Counted from the first letter of the stretch, positions 8,984 through 18,104 are shown. The stretch is 64,000 bases of DNA from Streptomyces fungicidicus (GCF_003665435.1 NZ_CP023407.1:2790001-2854000), one strand, 5' to 3'. Translations and numbers: made by a program. The notes: generated from the sequence alone by a model not told the origin.

Positions 8984-10219
8984 GTGAGCCTGTCCCGCAC
9001 GCTGATCGACGTGCGTCCGCTGCGTACCTCGCCGGTCTTCCGGCGGCTGCTGATCGGGCGCACGGTGTCCGTGCTCGGCAGCTTCATGACCATGGTCACC
9101 GTCATGTACCAGGTCTGGGAGATGACGCACAGCGCGGCCTGGAGCGGCGCGGTGGGTCTCGCGCAGGCGCTGCCGCTGGTGTGCTTCGGCCTGTTCGCCG
9201 GGGCCTGGGTCGACCGGGGCGACCGGCGCCGGATCTATCTGGCGGCGACGGTGGGCCAGGCGCTGTTCTCGCTGCTGCTGGCGGTACAGGGCTTCACCGG
9301 GCAGGTGCCGGTGGGCGGGGTGCTCGCCCTGGTCGCCGCCCAGTCCGCCTGCGCGGCGGTCGGCGGCCCGGCGGCCGGTGTGTTCGTCCCCCGACTGCTG
9401 CCCAGGGAGCAGGTGGCCTCCGGTCTGGCGCTGTACCAGGTCACCGCGCAGTCGATGATGCTGGTCGGCCCCGCCCTCGGGGGTCTGATGCTCGGCTGGT
9501 TCGGCATCGGCGTCTGCTACCTGGTGGACGCGCTGAGCTTCCTCATCGCCTTCTACGGCGCGTTCGGGCTGCCCGCGCTGCCGCCCGAGGGGGAGCCGTC
9601 GCGGGCCGGGCTCCACGGGGTGCTGGACGGGCTGCGCTTCCTGGCCGGCCACCGGGTCGTGCGCGGCGCGCTGGTCACCGACCTCGCCGCCACCGTGCTG
9701 TCGATGCCGGTCAGCCTGTTCCCGCTGATCAACGAGGAGCGGTTCGGCGGCGATCCGCGCACGCTGGGCCTGTTCCAGTCGTCGGTCGCGATCGGCGGCG
9801 TACTGGCGTCGGCGTTCTCCGGGGCGGTGACACGGCGGGGGCGTCCCGGTCTCGTCATGCTCTGCGGCGCCGCCGTCTGGGGGGCCGCGCTGGCCGCGTT
9901 CGGTGTGATGAGCAGTCCGTGGGTGGGGCTGGGGCTGCTGACGCTGGCCGGGGCGGCCGACGCCCTCTCGGTGCTCTCCCGCACCACGATCGTGCAGACC
10001 CGTACGCCCGACGCGCTGCTGGGCCGGGTCACGGCCGCGGAGCAGATCGTCGGGCAGGCGGGACCGCACCTCGGCAACATGCGGGCGGGACTGGTGGCGG
10101 GCGCGACCTCCGGCGCGACGGCCCTGGTGACGGGCGGTCTGCTGTGCCTGCTCGCGGTGGTCTGGGTCGCCTCGGGCACGCCGGAGCTGCGCGAGGGGGC
10201 CCCTCCGGGGCACATGTGA
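8984..10219 (+). CDS. MFS exporter (EntS-like)
   Basis: 411 aa with about 12 hydrophobic segments; the cytoplasmic loop after TM2 reads AGAWVDRGDRRRIY, the MFS loop signature GxxxDRxGRR-like. Resembles the enterobactin-exporter/multidrug branch. The GTG at 8984 has no Shine-Dalgarno sequence; it overlaps (GTGA) a 13-codon reading frame starting at GTG 8946 that may couple its translation (see findings). The product exported is unknown; no biosynthetic genes are adjacent. Confidence 0.88.
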   Translation: MSLSRTLIDVRPLRTSPVFRRLLIGRTVSVLGSFMTMVTVMYQVWEMTHSAAWSGAVGLAQALPLVCFGLFAGAWVDRGDRRRIYLAATVGQALFSLLLAVQGFTGQVPVGGVLALVAAQSACAAVGGPAAGVFVPRLLPREQVASGLALYQVTAQSMMLVGPALGGLMLGWFGIGVCYLVDALSFLIAFYGAFGLPALPPEGEPSRAGLHGVLDGLRFLAGHRVVRGALVTDLAATVLSMPVSLFPLINEERFGGDPRTLGLFQSSVAIGGVLASAFSGAVTRRGRPGLVMLCGAAVWGAALAAFGVMSSPWVGLGLLTLAGAADALSVLSRTTIVQTRTPDALLGRVTAAEQIVGQAGPHLGNMRAGLVAGATSGATALVTGGLLCLLAVVWVASGTPELREGAPPGHM

Positions 10220-10227
10220 GTGGGGTG

Positions 10228-10573
10228 CCTTGTCGGGCGGGTGCGGGTGGGTGGGGGCTGGTCGCGCAGTTCCCCGCGCCCCCAGGGGGGTTTCGCTTCC
10301 CGGTGTCTTAGGGCTTGGTGGGGACCGGTCGGCACGGGTGTGCGGGAGTCGCGCACCGGGCCTTGTCGGGCGGGTGCGGGTGGGTGGGGGCTGGTCGCGC
10401 AGTTCCCCGCGCCCCCAAGGGGGTTTCGCTCCCCGGCGTCTCAGGGCTCGGTGGGGACCGGTCGGCACGGGTGTGCGGGAGCGCGCACCGGGCCTAGTCG
10501 GGTGGGTGGGGGCTGGTCGCGCAGTTCCCCGCGCCCCCAGGCCAGGGGGGTCGCTCACCGGCGTTTCAGGGGC
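10228..10573 (+). repeat. Three tandem copies of an about 133-bp intergenic repeat
   Basis: Units begin at 10228, 10361 and 10493, each with CCTNGTCGGG, then GGTGGGTGGGGGCTGGT, then the core CGCGCAGTTCCCCGCGCCCC. The first two are 132-133 bp and near-identical, including the tail GGTGGGGACCGGTCGGCACG. The third lacks about 9 bp near its start and degenerates after the core. The last unit runs into the stop of the convergent EamA gene. No gene lies in this 346-nt gap. Confidence 0.9.
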
Positions 10574-11468
10574 GGGTGAGGAGCGGATCCGGGGTCGGGG
10601 CCGGGGTTTGTCGCCCGGGCCGCGTGACCGAGGCGAGGGCCACGCCGCCCACCAGCAGTGCCGCCGCGCACCAGCGCAGCGGGGTGACCGACTCGCCGAG
10701 GAACAGCGCGGCCGACGACATCCCGAACACCGGTACGAGCAGGGAGAACGGCGCGACCGTGGAGGCGGGGTGGCGGCGGAGCAGCCAGCCCCAGGCGCCG
10801 AAGCCGAACACCGTGGCGGCCCAGGCGACGAAGAGCACCGTGCCCACGCCCGCCGGGTCGAGGCCCCGCAGCGCGTCCAGGTCCGCCGACGGGCCCTCCA
10901 GCAGCAGGGAGAGGACGAGCAGCGGGAGGACCGGCACCGTGCTCACCCAGATCATGAAGTTCAGCGCGTCCGGGGGCGCCGCCTTGCGGGTGAGGATGTT
11001 GGAGACGCCCCAGCAGGCGGCCGCCGCGACGACCAGGGCGAAGCCGAGCAGCGGGCCCGAGGCGCCCTCGTCGACCGCCGCCACGCCGATCCCGGCCAGC
11101 GCCACCGCCATGCCCACCAGACGTCTGCCGGAGGGGCGTTCGCCGAGGAGGGCGAAGGCGAACAGGGCGGTGAACACCGCCTGGATCTGGAGCACCAGGG
11201 AGGACAGGCCGCCCGGCATCCCCGCGTTCATGCCGACGAAGAGCAGCCCGAACTTGGCGACCCCCAGCGCCAGCCCCACGCCCACGATCCACTTCCACGC
11301 CACCTTGGGCCGCCCCACGAGGAACACCGCGGGCAGCGCCGCCACCAGGAACCGCAGCGCCGAGAAGAGCAGCGGCGGGAAGTGGTCGAGGCCGACCTCG
11401 ATGACGGTGAAGTTCACCCCCCACACGGCGGTGACGAGGACGGCGAGGAGCACGTGGGAAGGTCGCAT
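10566..11468 (-). CDS. EamA/DMT-family transporter
   Basis: 300 aa, two EamA repeats with ten hydrophobic helices (first: VLLAVLVTAVWGVNFTVIEV; second repeat from LLGFALVVAAAACWGVSNI). The ATG at 11468 was chosen: it opens directly on the first helix, whereas longer starts run into the divergent LysR control region. Likely an inner-membrane exporter of amino acids or metabolites (RhaT/YdcZ-like class). It shares its control region with the LysR gene, which probably regulates it. The C-terminal end abuts the tandem repeat. Confidence 0.88.
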   Translation of the reverse strand: MRPSHVLLAVLVTAVWGVNFTVIEVGLDHFPPLLFSALRFLVAALPAVFLVGRPKVAWKWIVGVGLALGVAKFGLLFVGMNAGMPGGLSSLVLQIQAVFTALFAFALLGERPSGRRLVGMAVALAGIGVAAVDEGASGPLLGFALVVAAAACWGVSNILTRKAAPPDALNFMIWVSTVPVLPLLVLSLLLEGPSADLDALRGLDPAGVGTVLFVAWAATVFGFGAWGWLLRRHPASTVAPFSLLVPVFGMSSAALFLGESVTPLRWCAAALLVGGVALASVTRPGRQTPAPTPDPLLTRP

Positions 11469-11502
11469 ACGTCGAGGATCACCGGCTTCACTCTTCAGCA
11501 CC

Positions 11503-11538
11503 AGCGATGATTCCTGCATGGTTGGATGAAGCATCGCT
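11503..11538. promoter_or_regulatory. Inverted repeat in the EamA/LysR divergent promoter
   Basis: AGCGATG (11503-11509) and CATCGCT (11532-11538) are a perfect 7-bp inverted repeat with a 22-nt spacer, between the two divergent start codons (11468 and 11561). The position is right for a LysR-type autoregulatory site. Binding is inferred only. Confidence 0.45.
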
Positions 11539-11560
11539 AACCGATCGGGGAGCCGCCGCC

Positions 11561-12478
11561 ATGCTCGACCTGCAGCGTCTGCGCGCCCTGCACGCCGTCT
11601 CCGTGCACGGCACCGTCGGCGCGGCCGCCGTGGCGCTCGGGTACACCTCCTCCGCGGTCTCCCAGCAGATCGCCAAGCTGGAGCGGGAGACCAGGACGGT
11701 GCTGCTGGAGCGGGAGGGCCGGGGTGTGCGGCTGACCGACGAGGCGCATCAACTGGTGCGCGCCGCCCGGGAGCTGATCGCCATCGTGGAGCGGGCCGAG
11801 ACGGAACTGGAGCAGCGGCGCGGGGTGCCGGCCGGGCGGCTGACCATCGCCGCGTTCGCGTCGGCGGCCCGCGGGCTGATGCCGCCCGTGCTGGCCGACC
11901 TGGCCCGCCGGCACCCCGCGCTCGACACCCGGCTCACCGAGATCGACCCGCACCTCTCCGTGGACCTGGTCGCCAAGGGCGCGGTGGACCTGGTGGTCGC
12001 GCACGACTGGGACATCGCCCCGCTGCCCGCGCCGGCGGGCGTGGAGCAGGCGGTCGTCGGTGACGACCTGTGCGATCTGCTGGTGCCCGAGGGGCATCCC
12101 TTCGCGGGGCGTACGGCGGTGCGGCGGGAGGAGCTGGGCGGTGAGCGGTGGATCTGTCAGCCGCCGGGGCGGGTCTGCCACGAGTGGCTGGTGCGCACCC
12201 TGCGGGCGGCCGGGCACGAGCCGGAGATCGTCCACCAGGCCGACGAGAACCCGACCCTGGTCGCCCTGGTCGCGGCCGGGCTCGGCATCGCGCTGATCCC
12301 CCGGCTGGGGCGCGGCCCGCTGCCCGCGGGGGTGGTGGAGGTGCCGCTGGACCCCATGCCCGTACGGCGGCTGTACGCGCTGTGGCGCACCGGCGCGGCC
12401 CGCCGCCCGGCGATCGCGGAGACCGTCCGCACCCTGGGCGCGCACTGGCCCGCCGTGTCGGCGCACACACCCCGCTGA
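11561..12478 (+). CDS. LysR family transcriptional regulator
   Basis: 305 aa. The N-terminal winged HTH is MLDLQRLRALHAVSVHGTVG followed by AAVALGYTSSAVSQQIAKLE; the C-terminal co-inducer domain starts near residue 90 (AGRLTIAAFASAARGLMPPV). The ATG at 11561 has GGGAG about 9 nt upstream; the 18-codon longer reading overlaps the probable operator. Divergent from the EamA exporter gene, the classic arrangement for LysR control of an exporter. Inducer unknown. Confidence 0.92.
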   Translation: MLDLQRLRALHAVSVHGTVGAAAVALGYTSSAVSQQIAKLERETRTVLLEREGRGVRLTDEAHQLVRAARELIAIVERAETELEQRRGVPAGRLTIAAFASAARGLMPPVLADLARRHPALDTRLTEIDPHLSVDLVAKGAVDLVVAHDWDIAPLPAPAGVEQAVVGDDLCDLLVPEGHPFAGRTAVRREELGGERWICQPPGRVCHEWLVRTLRAAGHEPEIVHQADENPTLVALVAAGLGIALIPRLGRGPLPAGVVEVPLDPMPVRRLYALWRTGAARRPAIAETVRTLGAHWPAVSAHTPR

Positions 12479-12747
12479 CTGCCGGCACACGCCCCGCCGA
12501 CCCCGCCCGGCCCCGGTGCCCCGACTTCGGGGAGGGCCGGTCCGAAAAGGGAACCCGGACCCGCCGCCGTCCGTCCCAGGGGCAGGCTGCCGGATGAGTC
12601 TCCGCGGCGCGGTGTCGGCACTCGCCGGCTGCGATCGCCGACCCACCCCTCTCCGCCGTGCCGCGGCCGGCAGCACGCCGTCACCGGCGCGCCCCCTCCC
12701 GCTGCGCCGGTGACGGCCCCTCACCCCTCACCCGATGCTGCGCACCG

Positions 12748-12773
12748 TCTTGACTGGCAGTCTTGACTGGCAG
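12748..12773 (+). promoter_or_regulatory. Tandem 13-bp direct repeat upstream of the GH3 gene
   Basis: TCTTGACTGGCAG occurs twice back to back (12748-12760 and 12761-12773) in the 380-nt gap 12479-12858. Each copy contains TTGACT, a good -35 hexamer, so it may be a duplicated promoter element or a regulator site. No clear -10 follows at standard spacing. The rest of the gap holds only a weak hairpin (12519-12532) after the LysR gene and no credible gene. Confidence 0.5.
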
Positions 12774-12858
12774 AAACTTCCCGGACATTGGTCACCTCCT
12801 GGCAGTTTCCTTCAAGCGGATCCCGGGTCCCCGGGGATCACCTTCCAAAGGAGCGCAC

Positions 12859-14703
12859 GTGCCCGACAGCAGCAACGGAAGCACGGGAAGCACCGCGCGT
12901 CCGTCGAGACGCACCGTCCTCGCCGCGACGGCGGGTGTCACCACGGCCCTGGCGGCCGGCGGCACCGTCCACGCGGCCACCGGCCCGTCCGCCCCCGACG
13001 ACAGAAAGCTGCGCGCCCTCATCTCCCGCATGACGCTGGAGGAGAAGGTCGGCCAGCTGTTCGTGATGCGGGTCTACGGCCACTCGGCCACCGACCCGGA
13101 CCAGGCCGACATCGACGCCAACCTCAAGGAGATCGGCGTCCGCACGGCCGCCGAGATGCTCGCCCGGTACCGGGTCGGCGGCATCATCTACTTCGCCTGG
13201 GCGCACAACACCCGTGACCCGCACCAGATCGCGGACCTGTCCAACGGCATCCAGAAGGCGTCCCTCGGCCTGCCGCGCGGGCTGCCCGTGCTGGTCTCCA
13301 CCGACCAGGAGCACGGCATCGTCGCCCGGGTGGGCGAGCCCGCCACCCTGTTCCCCGGGGCGATGGCCGTCGGCGCGGGCGGTTCGCGGGCCGACGCCCG
13401 CACCCTCGGCCGGATCGCGGGCCTCGAACTGCGCGCGCTGGGCATCCGCCAGAACTACTCACCGGTGGCCGACGTCAACGTCAACCCGGCCAACCCCGTC
13501 ATCGGCGTGCGCTCCTTCGGCTCCGACCCGCAGTCCGTCGCGGACCTGGTGGCGGCGGAGGTCAAGGGCTACGAGTCGTCCCACATCGCCTCGACGGCCA
13601 AGCACTTCCCCGGACACGGCGACACCGTCGACGACAGCCACGCCAAGCTGCCGTACATCCACCACACCCGCGACCAGTGGGAGCAGCTGGACGCGCCGCC
13701 GTTCGAGGCCGCGATCGCCGCCGGCATCGACTCGATCATGACGGCCCACATCGTCGTGCCGGCGCTCGATCCCTCCGAGGACCCCGCCACCCTCTCCCGC
13801 CCGATCCTCACCGGCATCCTGCGCGAGGAACTGGGCTACGACGGCGTCGTGGTGACCGACTCCCTCGGCATGGAGGGCGTACGCACCAAGTACGGCGACG
13901 ACCGGGTGCCGGTGCTGGCGCTGAAGGCGGGCGTCGACCAGCTCCTCAACCCGCCGTCCCTGGACGTCGCCTGGAACGCGGTCCTGAACGCCGTACGGGA
14001 CGGCGAGCTGACCGAGGACCGGCTCGACGAATCGATCCTGCGGGTGCTGCGGATGAAGGCGAAGCTGGGCCTGTTCAAGGACCCGTACGTCACGCACGCC
14101 GGCGTCGACCGCACCGTGGGCACACGCTCGCACCTGGCCACCGCCGACCGGATCACCGAGCGGACCACCACCCTGCTCGTCAACGAGGGCGGCCTGCTGC
14201 CGCTGTCCCGCCGCAGGACGCCGAAGCTGCTGGTGGTCGGCGCCGACCCGGCCTCCCCGTCCGGCACGACGGGACCGCCGACCGGGGTCCTCGCGGGCGC
14301 CCTGACCGAGCTGGGCTTCACGGCCACCGCCCTGTCCACCGGCACGGCGCCGTCCGCCGCCACCGTCGCCAAGGCGGTCGCGGCTGCCGGGGACGCGGAC
14401 GCGGTGGTCGTCGCCACGTACAACGTCACCGCCTCCAGCAGCCAGAAGACGCTCGTCGAGCAGTTGCTGGCGACGGGGAAGCCGGTCGTCGCGGTGGCGG
14501 TCCGCAACCCCTACGACGTGGCGCACCTGCCCGGCGTGAAGGCGTACCTGGCGACGTACTCCTGGACCGACGTCGAACTGCGGGCGGCGGCACGGGTGAT
14601 CGCGGGCAAGGTGGACCCGAGGGGCAAGCTGCCGGTGCCGGTGCAGCGCGCGGACGACCCGGCGACGGTGCTCCACCCGGTCGGGTACGGGCTGACGTAC
14701 TAG
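12859..14703 (+). CDS. Secreted GH3 beta-N-acetylhexosaminidase (NagZ-like)
   Basis: 614 aa. Tat signal: SRRTVLAATAGVTTALAAGG near residues 17-36. GH3 N-terminal domain with the NagZ signature KHFPGHGDTVDDSH, whose Asp-Ser-His supplies the acid/base pair, and nucleophile Asp in VVVTDSLGMEGV. A C-terminal GH3 domain (about 440-614) makes it longer than E. coli NagZ. It releases terminal N-acetylglucosamine from chitin oligomers or muropeptides outside the cell. The GTG at 12859 is set by AAAGGAG 5 nt upstream (12847-12853). Single-gene unit ended by a perfect hairpin. From memory it corresponds to S. coelicolor SCO2758. Confidence 0.92.
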   Translation: MPDSSNGSTGSTARPSRRTVLAATAGVTTALAAGGTVHAATGPSAPDDRKLRALISRMTLEEKVGQLFVMRVYGHSATDPDQADIDANLKEIGVRTAAEMLARYRVGGIIYFAWAHNTRDPHQIADLSNGIQKASLGLPRGLPVLVSTDQEHGIVARVGEPATLFPGAMAVGAGGSRADARTLGRIAGLELRALGIRQNYSPVADVNVNPANPVIGVRSFGSDPQSVADLVAAEVKGYESSHIASTAKHFPGHGDTVDDSHAKLPYIHHTRDQWEQLDAPPFEAAIAAGIDSIMTAHIVVPALDPSEDPATLSRPILTGILREELGYDGVVVTDSLGMEGVRTKYGDDRVPVLALKAGVDQLLNPPSLDVAWNAVLNAVRDGELTEDRLDESILRVLRMKAKLGLFKDPYVTHAGVDRTVGTRSHLATADRITERTTTLLVNEGGLLPLSRRRTPKLLVVGADPASPSGTTGPPTGVLAGALTELGFTATALSTGTAPSAATVAKAVAAAGDADAVVVATYNVTASSSQKTLVEQLLATGKPVVAVAVRNPYDVAHLPGVKAYLATYSWTDVELRAAARVIAGKVDPRGKLPVPVQRADDPATVLHPVGYGLTY

Positions 14704-14715
14704 GAGCCGCCGACG

Positions 14716-14757
14716 CCACGTCACCCTCGGACGGGTGATGGTCCGAGGGTGACGTGG
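14716..14757 (+). terminator. Terminator hairpin after the GH3 gene
   Basis: Perfect 17-bp inverted repeat CCACGTCACCCTCGGAC with an 8-nt loop, 12 nt after the stop codon. Confidence 0.88.
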
Positions 14758-14891
14758 TGTGCGGACAGCCCTACGTGACGGGGCAGTTGGCGACGAGGGC
14801 GTTGTCAGATACCTGCTCTAGCGTGTTGACCGGGCACCGGGCCACGTCCGCGCGGTGCCGGTCAACCGCTCCCCCGGCAGAAAGCGACATC

Positions 14892-15842
14892 GTGAGCAAC
14901 TGGGACAGCACCGCCGGCCCCTCCGGCGATCCCGTGGGGCAGACGTCCCGCAGCAGCGCCTTCCGCGCCTTCGCCCGGCGGCACGGGGTGTCCGACGACG
15001 CCATCACCCGCCTGCTGTGGAGCATGGAGCCGGCGGTGCACTTCGACTGGAAGGCCCCGGAGAGCGTCCGGCCCGGCGACCGGGTGATCGGTCACATCGG
15101 AGGGGCGCCGGCGCTGCCCCTGGACGTGGAGTGGGAGATGGGCGACATCTTCGTCGCGTCCTTCGACCTCGCGGCGGTGCCCCGGACCCTCTTCGACGAC
15201 GGGCTCCCACGGGAGGGGCACCTCCTGCTGTTCACCTGGTCGGACGCCGGCGGCGGCAAGGCGCTCCACATACCGCCCGGGATCGAGACGACCGTGCGCC
15301 CGGTACCCGTCCCGAGCGAACTGGACCTGCAGTTCGGGTCCTCCCACAGGGTGCTGGACCGCTGGGCCATGGTCGCCTCCCGTGACGACGCCTGGGACGC
15401 CCACGCCTGGCTCATCGGCGAGGACCACGGGGGCATCTGGGGCGAGGCGGAAGGCGAAGAGGCCGAGTGGCACGCTCGGCTAGAGGCCGCCGTCGAGGAG
15501 TACGCCGCCAAGGTCGGCGTCAGGCCGGCCATGGACAACAGCACCGACAAACTGCGGGGAGTGCAGCGGAACGTCCACCGCAGCTGGGACAAGAGCACCG
15601 ACGCGTTCCAGCGCCTGCGGGAGGAGGCGGTCCTCGAACTCAGGGACGCCCCGGAGCGGTTCGACGAGGTCTACGACCGGGCGTGGCGGGAGCTGCCCGG
15701 ACAGCCGCTGTTGCACCTCGCGACCTTCAACATGGAGGCGCTCCAGTACGACTGGATGGACGGCGACATCAGCTGGTTGATCAGCCGCGACGCCCTCCGC
15801 GCCGGACGGCTCGACGAGGCCGAGCACCACTGGCTGGGCTGA
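14892..15842 (+). CDS. DUF1963 (YwqG-like) protein
   Basis: 316 aa, start VSNWDSTAGPSGDP (GTG at 14892); no strong Shine-Dalgarno sequence, so the start is uncertain within the long open frame. Features typical of DUF1963: RVIGHIGGAPALPLDVEWEM, LLLFTWSDAGGG, HRVLDRWAM, and the C-terminal MDGDISWLISRDALRAGRLD. Soluble, no signal peptide, acidic. Function of this family is not established; some members sit beside toxin or immunity genes, but nothing of that kind is seen here. Stands alone between two terminator-bounded genes. Confidence 0.75.
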   Translation: MSNWDSTAGPSGDPVGQTSRSSAFRAFARRHGVSDDAITRLLWSMEPAVHFDWKAPESVRPGDRVIGHIGGAPALPLDVEWEMGDIFVASFDLAAVPRTLFDDGLPREGHLLLFTWSDAGGGKALHIPPGIETTVRPVPVPSELDLQFGSSHRVLDRWAMVASRDDAWDAHAWLIGEDHGGIWGEAEGEEAEWHARLEAAVEEYAAKVGVRPAMDNSTDKLRGVQRNVHRSWDKSTDAFQRLREEAVLELRDAPERFDEVYDRAWRELPGQPLLHLATFNMEALQYDWMDGDISWLISRDALRAGRLDEAEHHWLG

Positions 15843-16006
15843 CCCCGGCGGCTCGCGCACACGCCCCCGCCTGGCCGGGCGGGCGTAGAACCGGTACGTC
15901 ACCCGCGCGGGCCGACCGACCCCATACGAGCGAACCATCCCACATGTCCGGCGTGTCCCGTGATCGACCGGCCACACTGGACCGGGGGTCTGCCAGGGGG
16001 TCGACG

Positions 16007-16654
16007 ATGCGTGTGAGAACCAGGTGGGTGGCGCCGGCCACGCTCGCGGCGGTGGGCGCGGCGCTGCTCACCGGCTGCCAGAGCGCACCGGGCGGCGCGG
16101 CCGAGGAGCGCGGGCGCGCGAGCGGGGAGACGGCGAAGGTGACACCGGAGGCGGTCAGGCCGTCCGGGTACGGGGCGGAGTTCCTCGGGGTCGACGAGTG
16201 CAGCTCCTTCGGCCGTACCAGCTTCACCGAGGCGTCCTGCGCCGGTGAGCGTGCCGCGGCCCGCGTGATCGCCCGTCACGACGGCACCGCCCGCGACGGG
16301 CCGCGCTGCCCGGCGACCACGGACTTCGTGCTGCACATCAGCGAGCAGCACCCCTCCTCCGACGAGGACGGCGACGGCGTGGTGCCGCGCGGCTACGCCT
16401 GCATGCGCCATCTCCAGCCGCCGCACCCCGGCGACCCGGGCGGCGGGGGCGGGCCGCGCACCATCGTCGGCGACTGCGTCTACGACCTGGGCGACGGCCG
16501 GGTCCGCGAAACGGCCTGCGACGGCGGCGCCGAGCGGAAACCGGAGTTCAAGGTGACGAAGGCCGTGGACGACCGGTCGGATTGCCCGGCGTCCACGGCC
16601 CTCTACGTGCGGCTCGGCGGCGCCTCACCGGTGGGCTGCGCCCGCCCGGTGTAG
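16007..16654 (+). CDS. Secreted lipoprotein of unknown function
   Basis: 215 aa. Signal peptide MRVRTRWVAPATLAAVGAAL then lipobox LTGC with acylated Cys24. The mature part has several Cys (VDECSSFG, EASCAGE, PRCPATT, YACMRH, GDCVYD, TACDGG, SDCPAST, VGCARPV), probably paired in disulfides, and no recognised catalytic motif. The DEDGDG stretch could bind Ca but is short. ATG at 16007 is preceded by AGGGGG. Convergent with the S37 peptidase gene 16 nt downstream. No function assigned. Confidence 0.8.
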   Translation: MRVRTRWVAPATLAAVGAALLTGCQSAPGGAAEERGRASGETAKVTPEAVRPSGYGAEFLGVDECSSFGRTSFTEASCAGERAAARVIARHDGTARDGPRCPATTDFVLHISEQHPSSDEDGDGVVPRGYACMRHLQPPHPGDPGGGGGPRTIVGDCVYDLGDGRVRETACDGGAERKPEFKVTKAVDDRSDCPASTALYVRLGGASPVGCARPV

Positions 16655-16670
16655 TGCCGCCCCGCCCCTG

Positions 16671-18104
16671 CTACGGACGCAGCGTCCGCTCCCGCTCGAC
16701 GTCCCGCTTGTCCAGCTTGGCGTCGAACTTCGCCAGCGGCTTCGCCGCCGCCGGGTTCTCCTGCACCTTCGCCGGGGCGACATCAGCCCAGTCGAGGATG
16801 CGGGCGGTGGCGAACGCCTTCTCGTCGGCGACCAGACCGGCCACGTTCGCGCCGTGGTTCATGCCGGGCGCGGTGAACACGTAGGAGTCGCGCGCGCCGT
16901 GCCCGACGCGGAACGGCTCGGCGCCCCACGGGTCGTTCTCGCCGTACACGAACAGCATCTGCCGGGCGTTGTGCCGGACCCAGGTGTCGACGTCCCGCAT
17001 GACCGACGGCTGGAACCTCATGTCGATCGAGCGCGGCACGAAGTTGCGCGGCGGCTGGTAGCCGTAGCGGACGTACTTCTTCTCGATGTGCGGGAACTGG
17101 ATCGTCGGGGCGCCCAGCTGCGTACCGGCCTGGTAGTAGTACGGCGTGTACGGGCTGAGGCCCTGATCCGTGTAGAACGAGAAGCCGGAGATCGTGTCGA
17201 CCGAGGTCCAGATCTCCTCGTCGGTCGCGTTCCTGGCGTCCGCCGGGATGTCCGCGCAGTCGGCGACGGTGCTGTACTGCCAGAAGCCCCACACGTAGTC
17301 GAGGACGACGGCCTCGTACGCGCGGTCCAGGCTGCCGATGGTGTCGAAGGTGTAGCCGTTCTCGGCGGCGTACGCCTCGTACTTCTTCTCCAGCGGCGCC
17401 CGGCGCACCAGCGCCTCGCGCTGCACCCCGTTCAGCCGGTCGCGGCACTCCTTGGTGCCGACGCCCGCGAAGAACCGGTCGTAGGCCGAGTCCTCCTTGT
17501 TCACCACGTCGTTGGGCGCCACGTAGGCGACCACGCCGTCCATGTCGCGGGGGTAGAAGCGCTCGTAGTACGTGGCGGTCATGCCGCCCTTGGAGCCGCC
17601 GGTGGAGATCCAGTTCTGGGAGTAGATCTTCTTCAGCGCGGTGAAGATGCGGTGCTGGTCGCTGGCGGCCTGCCAGATGTCCAGCTTCGACCAGTCGGCC
17701 GGCTCGGGCCGGGACGGCGTGAAGAAGCGGTACTCCATGGAGATCTGGTTGCCGTCCACGATCTGGGTCGGCTCGGAGCGGCGGGGCGTCGTGGAGACGC
17801 TGTAGCCGCCGGTGTAGAAGACGGTCGGCCGCGCGGTGTCCTTGTGCAGCACGGTGATCCGCTGCTCGAACGTGCCCTTGGAGGGCCTGCGGTGGTCGAC
17901 CGGCTGGGTGTAGTTGAGGACGAAGAAGCGGTACCCGGTGTACGGCTTCTCCTCGATCAGGCTCATCCCCGGTACGGAGAGCAGCCTCTCCTTGATGTCA
18001 GTGGTGCCGGTGGCCTCCGGCTCGGCGGCGGTGGCCGCCCCGGCCGTACTCAGTGTGCCTATGAGCACCGTGAGCGCCAGCAGCCATCTGAGCGCCTTGC
18101 GCAT
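16671..18104 (-). CDS. Secreted S37-family tripeptidyl aminopeptidase (PS-10 type)
   Basis: 477 aa. Sec signal MRKALRWLLALTVLIGTLST ending near AATAAEP. The mature enzyme has the serine-nucleophile elbow WISTGGSKGGMTATYYERFY, the acid candidate in VYGENDPWGAEP and catalytic His in APGMNHGANVAG, which fit family S37. It removes N-terminal peptides outside the cell. Two starts are possible: GTG at 18110 and ATG at 18104. AGGGGA abuts the GTG but lies 6 nt from the ATG, so the ATG is preferred. Confidence 0.9.
   Translation of the reverse strand: MRKALRWLLALTVLIGTLSTAGAATAAEPEATGTTDIKERLLSVPGMSLIEEKPYTGYRFFVLNYTQPVDHRRPSKGTFEQRITVLHKDTARPTVFYTGGYSVSTTPRRSEPTQIVDGNQISMEYRFFTPSRPEPADWSKLDIWQAASDQHRIFTALKKIYSQNWISTGGSKGGMTATYYERFYPRDMDGVVAYVAPNDVVNKEDSAYDRFFAGVGTKECRDRLNGVQREALVRRAPLEKKYEAYAAENGYTFDTIGSLDRAYEAVVLDYVWGFWQYSTVADCADIPADARNATDEEIWTSVDTISGFSFYTDQGLSPYTPYYYQAGTQLGAPTIQFPHIEKKYVRYGYQPPRNFVPRSIDMRFQPSVMRDVDTWVRHNARQMLFVYGENDPWGAEPFRVGHGARDSYVFTAPGMNHGANVAGLVADEKAFATARILDWADVAPAKVQENPAAAKPLAKFDAKLDKRDVERERTLRP

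Noticed and set aside
10220..10565. Several overlapping open frames in the tandem repeat
   Set aside because: Frames arise from repeat sequence; all three units carry the same pattern and no Shine-Dalgarno sequence.
9951..10565. Possible CRISPR array because of regular repeats near 10.2-10.6 kb
   Set aside because: Only three long units (132-133 bp), no unique spacers of 30-40 nt and no cas genes.
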